NCBI GenBank assembly: GCA_024234595.1
Contig: JACKNZ010000007.1
Coordinates: forward strand, 1 to 64,000
Length of the DNA stretch: 64,000 nt
Reading direction: 5' to 3'
Source: Moraxellaceae bacterium
GTDB taxonomy: Bacteria; Pseudomonadota; Gammaproteobacteria; Pseudomonadales; Moraxellaceae
The notes below the pieces were generated by a model. It ran no database searches. It was not told the DNA's origin and saw only the letters and a program-made list of their open reading frames with translations. This document shows, piece after piece, positions 61,832 to 64,000 of this stretch. A program made the position numbers and the translations under genes. Each line of letters starts with the position of its first letter. Position 1 is the stretch's first letter.

Positions 61832-61899
61832 ATTTACGTTCCTAAATTTAAACTACTCCCTCTTAGCATAGACCATTTTTCAATCTTCTTCTTTTTTAG

Positions 61900-61996
61900 G
61901 ACTTTCGCGGTTGTCGCTTATTTGTTCACATCTCAGGCATTTTTAATGCTTTTATGTTCACAAAACGCGCTAATTTCGGAGAAATGCGTAAATCCT
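61900..61996 (+). repeat. Palindromic repeat family B, copy upstream of infA
   Basis: About 97 bases sharing TCGCTTATTTGTTCAC near the left end and CAAAACGCGCTAATTTCGG, GAAA near the right with the copy at 62404-62498. The ends are imperfect inverted repeats (GACTTTCGCG against TGCGTAAATCC). Same orientation as the downstream copy. Confidence 0.65.
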
Positions 61997-62139
61997 GTTT
62001 TTATCATCAACAGCCTATATACCTTACAAATGCTTTTTTACTTCTTTACTGTAGTTTTTCTTTTCATTTTGCCAAAAATCGTGCAGAATACCGCACCCAT
62101 AAAAGTGGTATATTAGGTTTTTTACTGTTTAGGGCTATT

Positions 62140-62361
62140 ATGTCAAACAAAGAAGAGCAAATCGAAATGGACGGTACGGTGATTGACACCCTACCCAATA
62201 CCATGTTTCGTGTGCAGTTAGAAAATGGTCATGTTGTGACCGCACATATCTCTGGCAAAATGCGTAAGCACTACATTCGTATTTTGACTGGTGACCAAGT
62301 TAAGGTTGAAATGACACCTTACGACCTCAGCAAAGGCCGTATTACTTACCGCGTCCGCTAA
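62140..62361 (+). CDS. infA: Translation initiation factor IF-1
   Basis: A 73-residue OB-fold protein of normal size: EEQIEMDGTVIDTLPNTMFR, VQLENGHVVTAHISGKMRKH, then YIRILTGDQVKVEMTPYDLS, KGRITYRVR. IF-1 occupies the 30S A site during initiation. The start has AGGG five bases upstream; the open frame further up is the repeat-derived leader. It is a single-gene unit with its own terminator and a family B repeat on each side. Confidence 0.97.
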   Translation: MSNKEEQIEMDGTVIDTLPNTMFRVQLENGHVVTAHISGKMRKHYIRILTGDQVKVEMTPYDLSKGRITYRVR

Positions 62362-62373
62362 TTCTCATATTAT

Positions 62374-62401
62374 AAAAAAGCCATATTTTTATGGCTTTTT
62401 T
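62374..62401 (+). terminator. Terminator of infA
   Basis: AAAAAGCCATA and TATGGCTTTTT form an 11-bp stem with a 4-T loop region, followed by T bases, 14 bases after the infA stop. Confidence 0.85.
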
Positions 62402-62403
62402 AT

Positions 62404-62498
62404 GACTTGCGCACTTATCGCTTATTTGCTCACTAAACAATCGTTTTCAACGATTTTTAGTTCTCAAAACGCGCTAATTTCGGCGAAACGCGCAAGTC
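62404..62498 (+). repeat. Palindromic repeat family B, copy downstream of infA
   Basis: GACTTGCG (62404-62411) and CGCAAGTC (62491-62498) are perfect inverted ends. The interior shares TCGCTTATTTG and CAAAACGCGCTAATTTCGG with the upstream copy and has a small central hairpin (AATCGTTTTCAACGATT). Confidence 0.7.
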
Positions 62499-62531
62499 CT
62501 GTTGTTGTGTTTTTATTCATTCTTAATAAGC

Positions 62532-63710
62532 TCAATTTACATCCATCAACAACGTCTCTAAACAATGTTCTTTAATGCCATAAAAGGCTTTAATCTCTTG
62601 AACTTGTGCCATAATTTGTTGCTTTCTCGATAATGACACTTGTTTTTTAATGGCCAAAATCATTTTATTTTTGCTGGTATGCTCCAACGAGACAAACTCA
62701 AAAACCTGCGTTTGATAGCCAGATGCTTCTAATAATAAAGCACGCAAACCATCGGTAATCATTTCTGCCTCTTGTCCCAAATGCACGCCATGTTGTAATA
62801 CAGGCTGCAATAATGTTGGGCTTTGCATTTGTGGGCGTAGTTGTTTATGACAACAAGGCGCACACATGATAATGCTTGCCCCCAAACGAATCCCTGTATG
62901 AATGGCATAATCAGTCGCAATATCACAAGCGTGTAACGCAATCATGACATCGGTTTTTGCAGGATGATAACTACGAACATCACCTTGATAAAATTGTAAC
63001 CCCTTTAAGCTACACCGCTGAATGGCACTATTACATAATTGGACTAAGGTATCGCGTAACTCTATGCCTGTTACATGGGCTGAATGTTGATGTACTTGCA
63101 CCAAATAATCATGAATGGCAAAGGTTAGATAACCTTTTCCTGCCCCAAAATCTACTACGTGCAATGACTCGTGTGTTAAGTCTAAATTTGCACTTTCAAT
63201 GGCTTTGGCAAAAATCTCAATGAACTTATTGATTTGCTTCCACTTGCGCGACATAGCAGGAATCAATTGCTTATTAGCATCTACTATTCCCAAATCAAAC
63301 CAAAAATCACGCTCAAGCTCTAATAACCGTTGTTTCTCTCGATTATGCGTTGTAACTACAGATGAACTCGTTGTATTAGCTGCTTTTACCAACAACAAGG
63401 GTTTGTTTTTTTTGCTGATACTGAGTTGTAATTCTTGCTCTTGGGTAAATAGATTTGCATTTTTAAAATCATTGAGCAGTTGCTTAATATGCTCTGTGCC
63501 GTCTTCAAGCGCGACATTTTTGGTAATGTCATGCGTTTTATAATGATACAAACACGATAGATGTGGGGCATCGCGTAATAAAACGGGTCGAATGGTCAGA
63601 CGTTGTAACTCAGACTCTTGACCTTGATATTTACTCAACACTAATTTTATTAAGCTTTGCTGATTGATACTTTGTGCTAACACTTGCACAAATTTTTCTA
63701 GGTCGGACAC
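62532..63710 (-). CDS. SAM-dependent methyltransferase (Methyltransf_32-like)
   Basis: A 392-residue protein. The N-terminal 150 residues show no motif I recognise. The Rossmann methyltransferase domain starts near 185 with the AdoMet loop VDFGAGKGYLTFAIHDYL, then VTGIELRDTLVQLCNSAIQR, and the ALHACDIATDYAI and IIMCAPCCHKQLRPQM segments typical of the METTL25/RRNAD1-like Methyltransf_32 group. The cysteine pair APCCHK is conserved in that group. Substrate unknown. Single gene, convergent with infA. Confidence 0.75.
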   Translation of the reverse strand: MSDLEKFVQVLAQSINQQSLIKLVLSKYQGQESELQRLTIRPVLLRDAPHLSCLYHYKTHDITKNVALEDGTEHIKQLLNDFKNANLFTQEQELQLSISKKNKPLLLVKAANTTSSSVVTTHNREKQRLLELERDFWFDLGIVDANKQLIPAMSRKWKQINKFIEIFAKAIESANLDLTHESLHVVDFGAGKGYLTFAIHDYLVQVHQHSAHVTGIELRDTLVQLCNSAIQRCSLKGLQFYQGDVRSYHPAKTDVMIALHACDIATDYAIHTGIRLGASIIMCAPCCHKQLRPQMQSPTLLQPVLQHGVHLGQEAEMITDGLRALLLEASGYQTQVFEFVSLEHTSKNKMILAIKKQVSLSRKQQIMAQVQEIKAFYGIKEHCLETLLMDVN

Positions 63711-63723
63711 ATCAATTCACTCA

Positions 63724-63753
63724 AAAAACAAAAGGGCGATTACCGCCCTTTGT
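63724..63753 (-). terminator. Terminator of the cyclic-nucleotide-binding gene
   Basis: AAAGGGCG (63731-63738) pairs with CGCCCTTT (63744-63751); on the minus strand TTGTTTTTTG follows. It separates that gene from the methyltransferase. Confidence 0.8.
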
Positions 63754-63770
63754 AATACCAACCATAAAGC

Positions 63771-64000
63771 TCAAGCCAAAGGTGGCATAAATTCGGCTAA
63801 TTTATCAGAAGTTTTTCTTAAGTTAATACTTAACAACGATGAAATACCCTTTAAAATTTTAATACCGATTTCGGGATGTAATTTGAGAATCATCTCAAAA
63901 CCTTTGCGTGTTAAGACAATCAAACCTGATGTGGTACAAGCACGTACCGAGGCCGAGCGAGTTAGTTTATCAATCAACGCCATTTCACCAATGGAGCTAC
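63771..64000 (-). CDS. Cyclic-nucleotide-binding-domain protein, C-terminal part
   Basis: A partial gene running in from the right edge; 76 codons are visible. It shows the end of a cNMP-binding fold: GEMALIDKLTRSASVRACTT is the phosphate-binding cassette (GE...RSASV), followed by the C-helix region (FEMILKLHPEIGIKILKGIS). No DNA-binding domain follows, since the protein ends soon after in LAEFMPPLA. It is thus a stand-alone cNMP-binding protein, or one whose other domain is N-terminal. Whether it binds cAMP is unknown. Confidence 0.75.
   Translation of the reverse strand, partial: SSIGEMALIDKLTRSASVRACTTSGLIVLTRKGFEMILKLHPEIGIKILKGISSLLSINLRKTSDKLAEFMPPLA

Noticed and set aside
61808..62116. 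Plus-strand open frame before infA
   Set aside because: It covers the START-gene leader and a palindromic repeat; no ribosome site or protein-like composition.

Overview
The window reads as a moderately AT-rich gammaproteobacterial chromosome, most likely Pseudomonadales and probably Moraxellaceae. The order thrS-infC-rpmI-rplT-pheS-pheT-ihfA-merR, the tamAB pair, the liu leucine-degradation operon and the general protein style support this. Genus is not determined. Most of the window is ordinary housekeeping DNA interrupted by two accessory blocks.

Positions 1-11350 are accessory. They hold a partial helix-turn-helix gene running off the left edge, a hipBA module, a hicAB module, a decayed DUF1016-type nuclease fragment, and a sequence matching the 3' end of tmRNA. 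Next come a P4-type integrase cut off by an IS3-family element, a second IS3-family element that has lost its left end, a YagK/YfjJ (inovirus Gp2-like) gene and a large unrecognised winged-helix-like gene. The block ends with tandem 12-bp repeats in front of a gene whose product resembles the ribbon-helix-helix part of MatP and has a coiled-coil tail.

Positions 11350-25930 form one leftward run: tamA, tamB, thrS, infC, rpmI, rplT, pheS, an unknown acidic protein, pheT, ihfA, a MerR-type gene, a thioesterase and tRNA-Pro. Its leaders are informative. The thrS leader contains two stem-loops with tRNA-Thr anticodon-like loops, infC probably starts at AUU, and a terminator-like hairpin lies between rplT and pheS.

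Positions 26000-44860 carry a lysophospholipid transporter/acyltransferase fusion, copCD, recX, two tandem paralogous periplasmic binding proteins, a copper P-type ATPase, trhP with a structured leader, a YiaA-type protein, an orphan sigma-54 activator, rraA, an NAD(P)-binding protein and ivd-mccB-liuC-mccA.

Positions 44935-55177 are a leftward five-gene defence-like operon: an SNF2 helicase, a UPF0175/DUF3368 toxin-antitoxin pair, an unusually long Mod-like DNA methyltransferase and a Res-like helicase-nuclease. The AT-rich block between the methyltransferase motifs looks like a swapped target-recognition region. This operon is the best candidate for an under-described system here.

Positions 55299-64000 return to core genes: the glycine cleavage genes gcvT, gcvH, gcvPA and gcvPB (two-subunit P-protein), an SDR, a START protein, infA, a methyltransferase and the end of a cyclic-nucleotide-binding protein. 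Two dispersed palindromic repeat families occur here. One pair brackets gcvH and another pair brackets infA.
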